The notes under the pieces were generated by a model. The model was not told the DNA's origin, ran no database searches, and saw only the letters and a program-made list of their open reading frames with translations. A DNA stretch of 64,000 bases from Sphingobacteriales bacterium (GTDB lineage Bacteria; Bacteroidota; Bacteroidia; Chitinophagales; CAIOSU01): positions 1 to 64,000 of the forward strand of contig JAIXOI010000035.1 of assembly GCA_027486795.1 (NCBI GenBank), read 5' to 3'. Of the stretch, positions 34,193 through 42,825 are shown piece after piece. The translations under genes and the position numbers were made by a program. The first letter of the stretch is position 1. Each line of letters begins with the position of its first letter.

Positions 34193-34669
34193 ATGAACGG
34201 CGCCCATCTGCATTTGATTTTTAATCACTTGCCAATTGTATTTCCTATTGTTGCCTTGCTAGTATTAATAGGGGGCTTTTTGTTCAAGTCGGCAGTGATA
34301 AAGCGAGTGGCACTTGCCATTTTTGTTGCAGGCTCAATAGCTGCTCTTCCGGCAACTTTAACGGGTGATGGCGCAGAGGAGGTAGTTGAAAACTATGCTG
34401 GCATTAGCGAAGCGCTCATGCACGAACACGAAGAAATTGCCGAAACATTTGCACTACTCTCGTATGTTTTGGGTGTGTTTGCCATAATTGGGCTTTGGGC
34501 CAATTGGAAAAAGAAATCATTTTCTAATTACTTGGCTGTTACTGTTTTGATATTTAGTTTGGTAGTGTTGTTCTTTGCCCAACAAGCTGGCACTAGCGGT
34601 GGAGAAATAAGGCATGAGGAAATACGCGCTAATGCCGCAACTGTAATACCTGAGGGAGACGACGACTAA
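34193..34669 (+). CDS. Four-helix membrane protein, DUF2231-like
   Basis: The 158-residue product has about four membrane helices. Its N-terminus AHLHLIFNHLPIVFP, with several His residues, and the central TGDGAEEVVE...HEHEEIAETF segment resemble the DUF2231 family of small membrane proteins. The conserved His residues could bind haem or metal. The next gene, 53 nt downstream, encodes a cytochrome c lipoprotein, so a role in an electron-transfer or redox-sensing unit is possible. The family assignment is by eye. Confidence 0.75.
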   Translation: MNGAHLHLIFNHLPIVFPIVALLVLIGGFLFKSAVIKRVALAIFVAGSIAALPATLTGDGAEEVVENYAGISEALMHEHEEIAETFALLSYVLGVFAIIGLWANWKKKSFSNYLAVTVLIFSLVVLFFAQQAGTSGGEIRHEEIRANAATVIPEGDDD

Positions 34670-34722
34670 GTCAACATTTTAGCGTTGTGGTTGTTGCCCT
34701 TTATTTAACTTAAAAGCTTCCA

Positions 34723-35061
34723 ATGAAAACCTGTGTATTGTTTGCTAGCCTTTTTTTCTTAGTTGGCTGTTTCTCATATAAATCAGTATCTGTAGCGCAA
34801 AGTGATATTGATAGAGTGGCCGCCACTTACCCCGACCTTAATTTGGCAGCACTTAAGCAAGGCCAAATGCTATACGAAACGCATTGCAATAACTGCCATG
34901 GATATAAAAATCCGGCTTCGAAAGATAATGAGGGCTGGAGCAAAACCGTTCCGCGTATGGCAGCCAAAATAAACAAGAAAGGAGAGGTGCTATCTAAAAC
35001 CGACCAAGAGTTAATTATTCAATTTTTGGTGACAGTGGGTGGCAAGCCTAAGGATAGCTAA
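34723..35061 (+). CDS. Monohaem cytochrome c lipoprotein
   Basis: The 112-residue product has a lipoprotein signal peptide with lipobox LVGC (Cys16). It contains one haem c site, CNNCH (in THCNNCHGYKNP), and the distal Met is probably in VPRMAAKINKK. The remaining segments (LSKTDQELIIQFLVTVGG) fit a small class I cytochrome c. It would carry electrons at the periplasmic face of a membrane. It probably shares a transcript with the preceding DUF2231-like gene. Confidence 0.88.
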   Translation: MKTCVLFASLFFLVGCFSYKSVSVAQSDIDRVAATYPDLNLAALKQGQMLYETHCNNCHGYKNPASKDNEGWSKTVPRMAAKINKKGEVLSKTDQELIIQFLVTVGGKPKDS

Positions 35062-35127
35062 AATATTTAAATCTTGATTAAATTACCTGATTTGAAACCA
35101 TTTTTGCGATGAGTTGCTTTACACCGT

Positions 35128-36978
35128 ATGTCTATATTTAATTCCTTCTTTAGGCCTGTTAAGAGCAACGAAGACCAACCACCCGTAAAAGATCAGTTTA
35201 GAGCGCTTAAAAACTTGCCTCCATTTTTCAAAATGGTATGGCAAACCAGCAAGTGGCTAACTTTGGCTAGCATTACATTGAGGCTTTCGCGTGCCGCATT
35301 GCCGCTATCAATGTTATATGTGGGTAAGCTGATTATCGATAAGGTAATTTGGCATGTGAACAATAACAATACCGACGACCTAAGCCCGCTCTATATCCTT
35401 ATTGGCATCGAAATGGCTTTGGTAGTAGCTTCAGAGCTGCTAAGCCGTGCTATTATATTGGCCGATAGTCTGTTGGGCGACCAATTCTCAAACGCTAGCT
35501 CGGTGCAGTTAATCAAGCATGCTGCTACTCTCGACTTGTGGCAATTTGAAGACCCCACCTTTTATGATAAACTAGAGCGCGCCCGTAGGCAAACCGTGGG
35601 CAGGGTAATGTTAATCTCGCAGGTGATGTCGCAGTTTCAGGATATCATTACCATTCTTTTCTTGGCCGGTGGTTTGGTAGCATTTAGTCCATGGTTATTG
35701 TTGCTATTGATAGTGGCCGTGATACCTTCGTTTATTGGTGAGAGTTACTTCAATGAGCGTTCATACTCCCTTTCGCGCAGTTGGACACCCGAACGGCGCG
35801 AACTGGATTACCTGCGCTACATTGGTGCCAGCGACGAAACCGCCAAAGAGATCAAGATATTCGACCTCTCTGATTTTATTGCCGACCGTTTCAAGCGCCT
35901 ATCCGACCGCTATTACGAATCGAACAAAAAGCTCACCATACAGCGGGCAGCTTGGGGCAGCGCATTGTCGTTTTTGGGAACGATAGCCTATTACGGGGCA
36001 TATGTATTTATTGTTTTGCAAGCCGTGGCTGCCATTATCACCATTGGTAGCCTTACATTTTTGGCCGGCTCGTTCAATCAAATGCGGAACATATTGCAGG
36101 GCGTAATGAGCCGTTTCTCACAAATAGCCGAAGGGGCGCTGTATTTGCAAGACCTTTTCGATTTTCTAGCCATTAGGCCCAATGTTCCTTTCGATAAGAA
36201 GGGTTTGCCTTTTCCGCAGCCAGTGAAGCATGGGTTTACTTTTGAAGGTGTTGGTTTTAAATATCTCAACAGTGAGCGCTGGGCGATTCGCAATTTGTCG
36301 TTTCATCTAAAAGCAGGCGAAAAGCTGGCTTTGGTAGGGGAGAACGGCGCTGGCAAAACTACCTTGGTAAAACTCTTGGCCCGCCTTTACGAACCCGTAG
36401 AAGGCCGAATATTGCTAGATGGAATCGACATTAGAGAGTATGATTTGAATGACTTGCGAAAAGAAATTGGGGTAATTTTTCAGGATTATGTCAAATTCCA
36501 AATGAACGTATCGGAGAATATTGCAATTGGCAGAATAGAAGCTAGGGAAGACGTGCCTCGCATTGAGACTTCAGCCCAAAAAAGCCTTGCTGATGCCGTT
36601 ATCGCTAAGTTTCCAGATAAGTATGGGCAGATGCTCGGTAAACGCTTTAGCAAAGGCGTGGAGTTGTCGGGTGGCGAGTGGCAGAAGATTGCACTGGCCC
36701 GTGCTTACATGGGCAATGCCCAACTATTAATTTTAGATGAACCTACCAGTGCACTTGATGCTAGGGCCGAGAACGAGGTGTTTGTTCGCTTTGCGGAGTT
36801 GATTGAAGGTCGCACAGCGGTACTCATTTCGCACCGTTTCTCCACCGTCCGAATGGCTGATAGAATACTATTGCTGGAAAATGGCGAGAAGAAAGAACTC
36901 GGTAGCCACGAAGAACTACTGGCCCTCGGCGGTAAATATGCCGAGCTGTTTAATCTGCAGGCAAAAGGATATGTGTAG
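35128..36978 (+). CDS. ABC transporter, fused permease and ATPase
   Basis: The 616-residue half-transporter has an N-terminal membrane domain (about 40-340, roughly six helices) and a nucleotide-binding domain (about 375-615). The latter has Walker A (GENGAGKTTLV), Q-loop (FQDYVKF), signature LSGGEWQK, Walker B (LLILDEPTSALD) and switch His (LISHRFS). It is built like exporters of lipids, peptides or drugs and would work as a homodimer. No dedicated substrate gene is adjacent. It ends exactly next to the convergent stop at 36979. Confidence 0.93.
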   Translation: MSIFNSFFRPVKSNEDQPPVKDQFRALKNLPPFFKMVWQTSKWLTLASITLRLSRAALPLSMLYVGKLIIDKVIWHVNNNNTDDLSPLYILIGIEMALVVASELLSRAIILADSLLGDQFSNASSVQLIKHAATLDLWQFEDPTFYDKLERARRQTVGRVMLISQVMSQFQDIITILFLAGGLVAFSPWLLLLLIVAVIPSFIGESYFNERSYSLSRSWTPERRELDYLRYIGASDETAKEIKIFDLSDFIADRFKRLSDRYYESNKKLTIQRAAWGSALSFLGTIAYYGAYVFIVLQAVAAIITIGSLTFLAGSFNQMRNILQGVMSRFSQIAEGALYLQDLFDFLAIRPNVPFDKKGLPFPQPVKHGFTFEGVGFKYLNSERWAIRNLSFHLKAGEKLALVGENGAGKTTLVKLLARLYEPVEGRILLDGIDIREYDLNDLRKEIGVIFQDYVKFQMNVSENIAIGRIEAREDVPRIETSAQKSLADAVIAKFPDKYGQMLGKRFSKGVELSGGEWQKIALARAYMGNAQLLILDEPTSALDARAENEVFVRFAELIEGRTAVLISHRFSTVRMADRILLLENGEKKELGSHEELLALGGKYAELFNLQAKGYV

Positions 36979-37749
36979 TTACTTAATTAACCTGAACAAA
37001 TATGGCAATGCCAAGAATGGCATATAAGCCATAGCTATTTCTATAAATGTATCGAAGCTTAGTGCCATAAATTCTATGACTAGTGCGGCGCGAACAGGAC
37101 TTTCAAAGGTTCCTGTTTCTATCCAACGCGTGTTGGCGGTAAACTCTGCTATGTTCCAAACCAAGCCAATGCTAGCCATTACCAAATACATATACAGTGC
37201 CCGTTTCCGGGCGAGGGGAGTAGCTTTTGTTTTGGCCCACCATAGTGTAAAGGCTAGCGCAGTAAAAAGCAGGAGTAAACCAATGGGGTTTAGCATGTCG
37301 CGCCTAGAGAGTACCTCGCCACCTGCATTTTTTATTGGTATTGCTTGCATAAGCGATTGGGTGACAATACTTAAAAGCACTACTATTAATGCAACTCCGA
37401 AAGCCCAACGTTCTTTACCCTTGCTCATCAATCCGTCAGCAAAAAATACTCCCATAACAGCTATCAGCGCTCCCTCAAAACCTCCGCGAAGCAACGCCTG
37501 AACGAATGAGTTGATAGGAATACCGAACAAATTAGCATCTTGAATATCGCGAATGCCCATGAGCTGCAAAAACCATTTTACACCAAACCATGCCAAAAAG
37601 CCAATGGTATATACCCACACATAATCGAGCTTTTTATATCTCACCCAATAATAAAACGCCAGTATTGCGCCAATAAGGGCACCAAATAGCTTTAAGTCGT
37701 AGTTGGAACCGAAGTTTCCGTCTCGTATCATGAAAACTGTTTCGAGCAT
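36979..37749 (-). CDS. Multipass membrane protein of unknown function
   Basis: The product has 256 residues from the ATG at 37749 and contains about seven hydrophobic segments. Notable polar motifs are MIRDGNFGSNYDLKLFG at the N-terminus and LRGGFEGALIAVMGVFFADGLMSKGKERW in the middle. I do not recognise the family with certainty. The open frame reaches a TTG at 37809, which adds 20 residues; the ATG is preferred. It faces the ABC transporter gene tail to tail with no intergenic base. Confidence 0.75.
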   Translation of the reverse strand: MLETVFMIRDGNFGSNYDLKLFGALIGAILAFYYWVRYKKLDYVWVYTIGFLAWFGVKWFLQLMGIRDIQDANLFGIPINSFVQALLRGGFEGALIAVMGVFFADGLMSKGKERWAFGVALIVVLLSIVTQSLMQAIPIKNAGGEVLSRRDMLNPIGLLLLFTALAFTLWWAKTKATPLARKRALYMYLVMASIGLVWNIAEFTANTRWIETGTFESPVRAALVIEFMALSFDTFIEIAMAYMPFLALPYLFRLIK

Positions 37750-37932
37750 GGGTGTTTTTTTTGAATACAAATACTTGGCAGCTAAGAATACTATAGTTTG
37801 GGTGGACAAGTGTTTAAGTTTCTGCTATCTAGAAACTAACAACATAATCGTGAGTCAAAAAAAGGCCTGATTTAAGGTTTCTTCATTTTAACTATAATAG
37901 TTTGTATTAATATTTTCTGTGTATTTTCTTCA

Positions 37933-38877
37933 TCACTCACTCCCCTCCAACCTCTTTCTTTTATGATACTCAATACTCACGTTAAGCTCAAAGCCGATGA
38001 GCAGGGCCATAGTGTTGAGGTATATCCATATCTGTAAGGCCACTACTGCCCAAATGGAGCCGTACAGCGTGTTTGTCTGCACAAAGCGGTTCACAAATAC
38101 AGAGAAAATGATGGAAATACCAATGGATATAATGGTAGCCAGCAGGGAGCCGGGAGTAAGGAATTTCCATTTTTTGTTTAAGGCCGGGCCATAATAGTAG
38201 ATGATAGAAATGGAATTGAGGAATAAGAACAGTATGATCACATACTTTACCGTGCTTACCAAAAATACGTTGAATGTACTGAGCATATGAAACCGATCCA
38301 AGAGTACCACAATAAGATTGTTGCCCGCTACAATCAACGTAAGCGAAAACACCATCAAGATTAACAATACTAGGGTAAGCTTTAAGGCAGTAGCGCGTTT
38401 GGCCAACCCGCGGCGTTCGCGAAAAACCGCACTCATGCTCTGCGAACGGTCGAATGAGCTCATAATACCCATCATACCATTGCTGGAAATAAACAGGGCC
38501 AGGAAGAATACTAACGATAGCACTTCTACCCGCCTACGCACCACTATATCATCAATTATGCCATTGAGTAAGCTGCTAGTAGCGTTGGGCAGCACGTCTT
38601 TCATGAGGCCCATCAGGGTATCCTGCAAGTTGTCAATTGGTAGATAAGCAATAACCGAGAGCAAAAACATTAATGCTGGGAACAATGCCAAAAAGAATGT
38701 AAAAGCAGTACCCCTGGCCATCATCGTTACCGATTCCTGCTTCATGTCATTCATCAGGTACTTGGCAACATCGTAGATAGGAACATCGTTAAACCCAGGC
38801 AAGCTCCTCCGTTTACTTATTTCCACCAGTTTTGGTGTGGCGGGAATTTTGTACATGATGTTTCTTACAAAGCTCAT
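37933..38877 (-). CDS. YihY/BrkB-family inner membrane protein
   Basis: The 314-residue protein has about six membrane helices and the conserved region MARGTAFTFFLALFPALMFLLSVIAYLP, typical of the YihY/virulence factor BrkB family (once wrongly annotated as ribonuclease BN). The segment GSIWAVVALQIWIYLNTMALLIGFELN near the C-terminus is also characteristic. Its biochemical role is not established; transport or lipid-related roles have been suggested for relatives. Its ATG overlaps the stop of the upstream thioesterase gene (ATGA), so the two genes are translationally coupled. Confidence 0.92.
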   Translation of the reverse strand: MSFVRNIMYKIPATPKLVEISKRRSLPGFNDVPIYDVAKYLMNDMKQESVTMMARGTAFTFFLALFPALMFLLSVIAYLPIDNLQDTLMGLMKDVLPNATSSLLNGIIDDIVVRRRVEVLSLVFFLALFISSNGMMGIMSSFDRSQSMSAVFRERRGLAKRATALKLTLVLLILMVFSLTLIVAGNNLIVVLLDRFHMLSTFNVFLVSTVKYVIILFLFLNSISIIYYYGPALNKKWKFLTPGSLLATIISIGISIIFSVFVNRFVQTNTLYGSIWAVVALQIWIYLNTMALLIGFELNVSIEYHKRKRLEGSE

Positions 38878-39290
38878 ACAGTAAATTTAAAATACGGCTC
38901 TAGCACATCAATTAACTGCGCTGGGGCACTACACGGCTTTCGGCTTTCAGCTTTTACAAACAGCAGGCGGGTTTCACCTTCGTTTATCAGTTTGCCAACC
39001 TCATTGTATATAGCCGTATCAAAAACCATGCTTCGGGAAGGCATTTCCCTTACACGGCTAACAATTTTTAGCAACTCATCATATTTTGCTGGAGCTTTAA
39101 AGCGCACTTTCATTTCGGCCACTGGCATCATGATGCCATTTTTTTCTAATTCTTTGTAACTTACCCCTAATGACTTAATAGCCTCTGAGCGACCTTGTTC
39201 GTAGTAAAGGCTATAATTGCCATAATATACGTAACCCATTTGGTCTGTTTCTCCATATCTAACCCTTATGTAAATCGTATGTTCAAACAT
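38874..39290 (-). CDS. YbgC/FadM-type acyl-CoA thioesterase
   Basis: The 138-residue product is a single hotdog domain beginning FEHTIYIRVRYGETDQMGYVYYGNYSLYYEQGR. The Asp in GETDQMG corresponds to the catalytic Asp of 4-hydroxybenzoyl-CoA thioesterase-type enzymes. It would hydrolyse acyl-CoA or acyl-ACP thioesters in the cytosol. It is upstream of and overlaps the YihY-family gene by 4 nt. The precise substrate is unknown. Confidence 0.92.
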   Translation of the reverse strand: MFEHTIYIRVRYGETDQMGYVYYGNYSLYYEQGRSEAIKSLGVSYKELEKNGIMMPVAEMKVRFKAPAKYDELLKIVSRVREMPSRSMVFDTAIYNEVGKLINEGETRLLFVKAESRKPCSAPAQLIDVLEPYFKFTV

Positions 39291-39414
39291 AAATTATGCC
39301 CGAGCAGATAAATTTATGTCTACAGCTGGGCGTTAAAGATAAAAAACCTGCAAACAAGTATTGCATGCGGTATATTGGTATTATTATTGTAGCCAATCGC
39401 AAAACCAACTGTAA

Positions 39415-40002
39415 ATGAAAAAAAGTGCCTTGTTATTGAGTTTATTATGCTTGTTTGCTGCAGGCAATGTGTTTGCTCAAAAAAATAAAGAGGAAAAGAA
39501 AAAGCGGAAGGAGTTCTTGGAACTTGCCATACCCGCATGTATAAACCAATTGGAAAATAGCGAAGCATCGGAGGGAATTTCGGACGCTGTTAATGCAAAT
39601 GGTTATTGCACTTGTATGATGGAGCATTTAATTGAATCGTATAGTATTGACGATTTGAGCCAGTTGTTTGTGAATAAAACAAAAGCTGAAATGATGATTG
39701 CTTTTTTTGAGGATAAAGCCAATTACGGCAAAACTATGGAGTGCATGCGCAATAATGTAAAGGACGAAAAAGCCATGAAGCAATTTGTGCTGCGCAACTC
39801 TTTCGGTTTGGAGGCTTGCGTAGAGAGCATAAAAGCCGGTGGGCTTGCCGAAAAACTAAATGGTGAGGGATATTGCACCTGTATGTTTGATAAGATGGAA
39901 GAAACCTTTAGTTTATCAGAACTACTGGATGAGACCACCTATGAAACCGATAAGTTTAAAGTATTGGCGTTTGAGTGTGTAATGGCTAATACTATTGAGT
40001 GA
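39415..40002 (+). CDS. Secreted protein with a duplicated four-cysteine repeat
   Basis: The 195-residue product has a signal peptide (about 1-21, ending NVFAQ) and a basic stretch (KEEKKKRKEF). The mature part consists of two similar units. Unit 1 has Cys42, Cys65, Cys67 and Cys110 around GYCTCMMEHLIESYS; unit 2 has Cys135, Cys154, Cys156 and Cys188 around GYCTCMFDKMEETFS. Each unit is mostly helical, so disulfide-stabilised helical hairpins are likely. I recognise no named family. The gene stands alone between two minus-strand operons. Confidence 0.82.
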   Translation: MKKSALLLSLLCLFAAGNVFAQKNKEEKKKRKEFLELAIPACINQLENSEASEGISDAVNANGYCTCMMEHLIESYSIDDLSQLFVNKTKAEMMIAFFEDKANYGKTMECMRNNVKDEKAMKQFVLRNSFGLEACVESIKAGGLAEKLNGEGYCTCMFDKMEETFSLSELLDETTYETDKFKVLAFECVMANTIE

Positions 40003-40048
40003 ATAGTGAACATTAACTTTGTAACCTTAAAAATCAAAGTGGTAATGC

Positions 40049-40642
40049 TTATCTGTTCGCTTCAATAAACCATGTAGGGTTAATATAGCCAGTGGTATCT
40101 ATAGCATAGCCTCCACCCAACGGAAGGCCAGGTTGCTCCCTGATTTCTAAGTGCAAATGTGCGTAATATTGCCCGTGTGCATTACCAATAGTGCCAATTG
40201 GCTTACCGATAGCAATCCAAGTGCCTAGCTTCACAAAAATGGTATCCAAGTGCGCATACAACGATTCAACCGCCGGGCTATATGAATGGTCCTTTGGCAA
40301 AGAATGCACCACTCTAACCACATTGCCCCAACCTCCATATAAATCGGCCGCTTCGGTTACATAGCCATTGGCTATAGCATAAACGGTATCTCCAAGGTCA
40401 GTATTGCCGCCATCTTTACCATTCCAGTCATCTCCTAAATGTGTGTTTTTGCCAAAGCTTTGGGCGTTGTAATAGTCCTTTCCATTAGGTAAGCCTACTG
40501 GATAGTTGAATTGAACAGCCCATAGCGTATCGGTAGCACTCTTTGAATTTCCAGATGCGAAAGTTTCAATAGATAAATTACTCGGACTATCAATAACATT
40601 TGAACATCCAAACAATACTAACAAAAGCAAAATAAATTGCAT
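40049..40642 (-). CDS. M23-family peptidase lipoprotein
   Basis: From the ATG at 40642 the product has 197 residues, with a lipobox LFGC (Cys13). The LytM/M23 domain has its zinc-binding residues at His68 and Asp72 (THLGDDW) and His164 in AHLHLEI; His131 (SLYAHLD) is the second catalytic His. The canonical glycine loop GNVVRVVH is also present. Such enzymes cut peptidoglycan cross-links, and here it would act from a membrane anchor in the periplasm. The open frame begins at 40699, but that would overlap the upstream lipoprotein gene; the chosen ATG is 4 nt after its stop. Confidence 0.9.
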   Translation of the reverse strand: MQFILLLLVLFGCSNVIDSPSNLSIETFASGNSKSATDTLWAVQFNYPVGLPNGKDYYNAQSFGKNTHLGDDWNGKDGGNTDLGDTVYAIANGYVTEAADLYGGWGNVVRVVHSLPKDHSYSPAVESLYAHLDTIFVKLGTWIAIGKPIGTIGNAHGQYYAHLHLEIREQPGLPLGGGYAIDTTGYINPTWFIEANR

Positions 40643-40646
40643 AAAA

Positions 40647-41303
40647 TTACTTGAAAGAAACCCTAAATGTACCAAAGAGCTGAAGCGTATCGGTACCAAG
40701 CGTATCGGTCAGTAATGCATTCATCTCAAAACGCGTAAAACATTCGTTACCGTTTACGCCTTCAATTTGCAAGGGTTGAAACCCATAACCGCCAACTTGC
40801 CAGTTGGTAGGTAACAGATAGCTTTCATAGGTATTGCCTGCATTGTTGGCAAAGGTAATATTGGTTACAACCGAAACGGTATCTTGCAAGCTACTTCCCA
40901 ATCGGTGAAAATTACTATCTAATATGGCGCAAATATTGGCAGGCGATATAACCCTATTGGTGTCCGTTCCAGAAATGGTTGTTTCAACTAGGTTTTCGGG
41001 GGCGAAAAAAAACAAATCGAACTGAAAGGTTCCTGAAGTAGTATCGCCTTTTTGCAGATAAAATTTATTGGTAACATTTGAGAAGCGGAAACCTAAGGTA
41101 GCTTCCGAGCTTACCTTCTGCGCAGTAGAATCAACCACCAAATGCCATTCGCTGCATGGTGTAAGTGTGTTGTAACTGGTATTTTCAATCGTAATGTCGG
41201 CCCAAAAAGCATCACTTTGGCAGTTTGGGGCTTCTGTTTTGGTACACGACGTTAAGGTTGCCAATAGGCCAATAAACAGGTAAGTAAGTAGGTTGTTTCT
41301 CAT
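40647..41303 (-). CDS. Lipoprotein of unknown function
   Basis: From the ATG at 41303 the product has 218 residues and a lipoprotein signal (LLATLTSC, lipobox Cys about residue 20). The mature part is beta-rich by composition (FRFSNVTNKFYLQKGD, GTFQFDLFFFAPENL) and ends LQLFGTFRVSFK. No domain is recognised. The open frame starts at 41354, but the first 17 residues do not fit a signal peptide. It is transcribed together with the M23 peptidase lipoprotein, 4 nt downstream, so a cell-envelope role is likely. Confidence 0.8.
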   Translation of the reverse strand: MRNNLLTYLFIGLLATLTSCTKTEAPNCQSDAFWADITIENTSYNTLTPCSEWHLVVDSTAQKVSSEATLGFRFSNVTNKFYLQKGDTTSGTFQFDLFFFAPENLVETTISGTDTNRVISPANICAILDSNFHRLGSSLQDTVSVVTNITFANNAGNTYESYLLPTNWQVGGYGFQPLQIEGVNGNECFTRFEMNALLTDTLGTDTLQLFGTFRVSFK

Positions 41304-41464
41304 CGCTCTATCAACACAAAGATGGAAATTAATATTGTACCAGTGACCTAGCAAGTTTGATTAATGCGCTTTTTGGCAGTTTTTTTATTGATTGTGACTC
41401 AATGAATGACTAATTTAATATTCACCCGACCATTTTTAGTAATTTAGCCTACACAATATCCGCT

Positions 41465-41701
41465 ATGCAACTAGTTAATTTTATTGCCCACATTGAAGAG
41501 GAGTTTGAAGATTTGCCTAAAGGATTGATAGTTGGAGAAACTGCATTTAGGCAGCTTGAGGGCTGGAGCTCTATGATGGCACTTATCCTTATTGCTCGTA
41601 TTGATTCCGAATACAATGTTAATCTTTCTGCTGAAGAGTTAGCAGAAGCCACGAGTGTAAACGATTTGTTTGATTTGGTAAAAGCTCGGGTAGCCATTTA
41701 A
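41465..41701 (+). CDS. Acyl carrier protein-like protein
   Basis: The 78-residue acidic protein has an ACP fold pattern. Its phosphopantetheine site reads GWSSMMAL instead of the usual DSL motif; Ser36 (or Ser35) would hold the prosthetic group. Helix III residues NVNLSAEELAEATSVNDLFDLV match ACPs. It is a specialised carrier rather than the central fatty acid ACP, since it opens a cassette with a KASIII enzyme 2 nt downstream, then a glycosyltransferase and an acetyltransferase. It would carry acyl intermediates made by the next gene product. Confidence 0.85.
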   Translation: MQLVNFIAHIEEEFEDLPKGLIVGETAFRQLEGWSSMMALILIARIDSEYNVNLSAEELAEATSVNDLFDLVKARVAI

Positions 41702-41703
41702 GC

Positions 41704-42765
41704 ATGGCTATTTTCTCCATACCAGGTGTAAAACTAGCAGGTATAGCCACCACAGTGCCTATGCACGAAGTATCGAACCTAGACTTTGAAACTATACCCG
41801 AAGCGGAACGCAAACTATTCGTGCGCTCAACTGGCATAAACAAGCGGCGCGTAGCTAAAAAAGGCACCTGCACCTCTGATTTGTGCGAGCATGCCGCAAA
41901 TGCCTTGTTAAAGGCTTTAAACTGGAAGCCAGAGGAGATATCGGTATTGGTTTTCCTTACTCAAACCCCAGATTATATTACCCCTGCTTCTGCTGCATTA
42001 TTGCAGCACAAGCTTGGTCTGCCTAAAACCTGTATGGCCCTTGATGTGAATTTGGGTTGCTCAGGTTATCCTTACGGATTATCGTTAGTGGCTTCTTTGC
42101 TGCGCAATATGCCAGGTGCCAAGGCTTTGTTTTTGGCTGGCGATGTTTCATCGGCTTGCCTTTCGGAGCAAGATAAGAGTGCAGCTCCTATCTTTTCCGA
42201 TGCAGGTTCAGCTACAGCTTTGATGCAGGACAGCACTGCAGTCGATATGCACTTCAACCTAGAAACGGATGGCAGCGGATATGAAGCTATTATCATTCCG
42301 CAAGGTGGCTACAGAAACCCTACAACGCTTGAGTCGCTGCAATATGCGGAGGAAAGCCCTGGTATAATCCGAAATAAAACACATTTAGTACTAAATGGCA
42401 TAAACGTGTTTAACTTCTCGGTTCAGACAGCGCCTAAAAACGCGAGGGCGTTATTAGAGCATTTAAATATGGACCAATCATCCGTCGATTTTTTTGTTTT
42501 CCACCAAGCTAATTTGATTATCAACGAGTCCATTCGTAAAAAAATGGGGCTAACCATTGAGCAAGCACCGCAAACTTTGCACCGATTTGGCAACACATCT
42601 TCGGCCACTATACCCATTACTATAGCCAGCGAAATACAGGCTGCCATTAGCGAAAAGCCTTGCAGGTTGTTGTTGTCAGGCTTTGGTGTAGGGCTCTCTT
42701 GGGGAGCCGCCGTAATAGAAACCAATGGTATGGTTTGCCTGCCTGTACAGGAAGCTGACCTGTAA
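41704..42765 (+). CDS. 3-oxoacyl-ACP synthase III-family enzyme
   Basis: The 353-residue thiolase-fold enzyme has the KASIII catalytic triad: Cys119 (VNLGCSGYPYGL), His267 (FHQANLIIN) and Asn297 (RFGNTSSATIP). Length and motifs match FabH, but the start only 2 nt after an unusual ACP gene suggests a dedicated pathway. It would condense an acyl-CoA with malonyl-ACP, or transfer an acyl group, in the cytosol. In sugar-modification loci such pairs make acyl groups for attachment to surface glycans. The actual product is not predictable from sequence. Confidence 0.93.
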   Translation: MAIFSIPGVKLAGIATTVPMHEVSNLDFETIPEAERKLFVRSTGINKRRVAKKGTCTSDLCEHAANALLKALNWKPEEISVLVFLTQTPDYITPASAALLQHKLGLPKTCMALDVNLGCSGYPYGLSLVASLLRNMPGAKALFLAGDVSSACLSEQDKSAAPIFSDAGSATALMQDSTAVDMHFNLETDGSGYEAIIIPQGGYRNPTTLESLQYAEESPGIIRNKTHLVLNGINVFNFSVQTAPKNARALLEHLNMDQSSVDFFVFHQANLIINESIRKKMGLTIEQAPQTLHRFGNTSSATIPITIASEIQAAISEKPCRLLLSGFGVGLSWGAAVIETNGMVCLPVQEADL

Positions 42766-42825
42766 GCGGCACTTATGTTGATTACATCAAATGGTGATAC
42801 ACAATATTTTTTTTAAATTTCGCAC

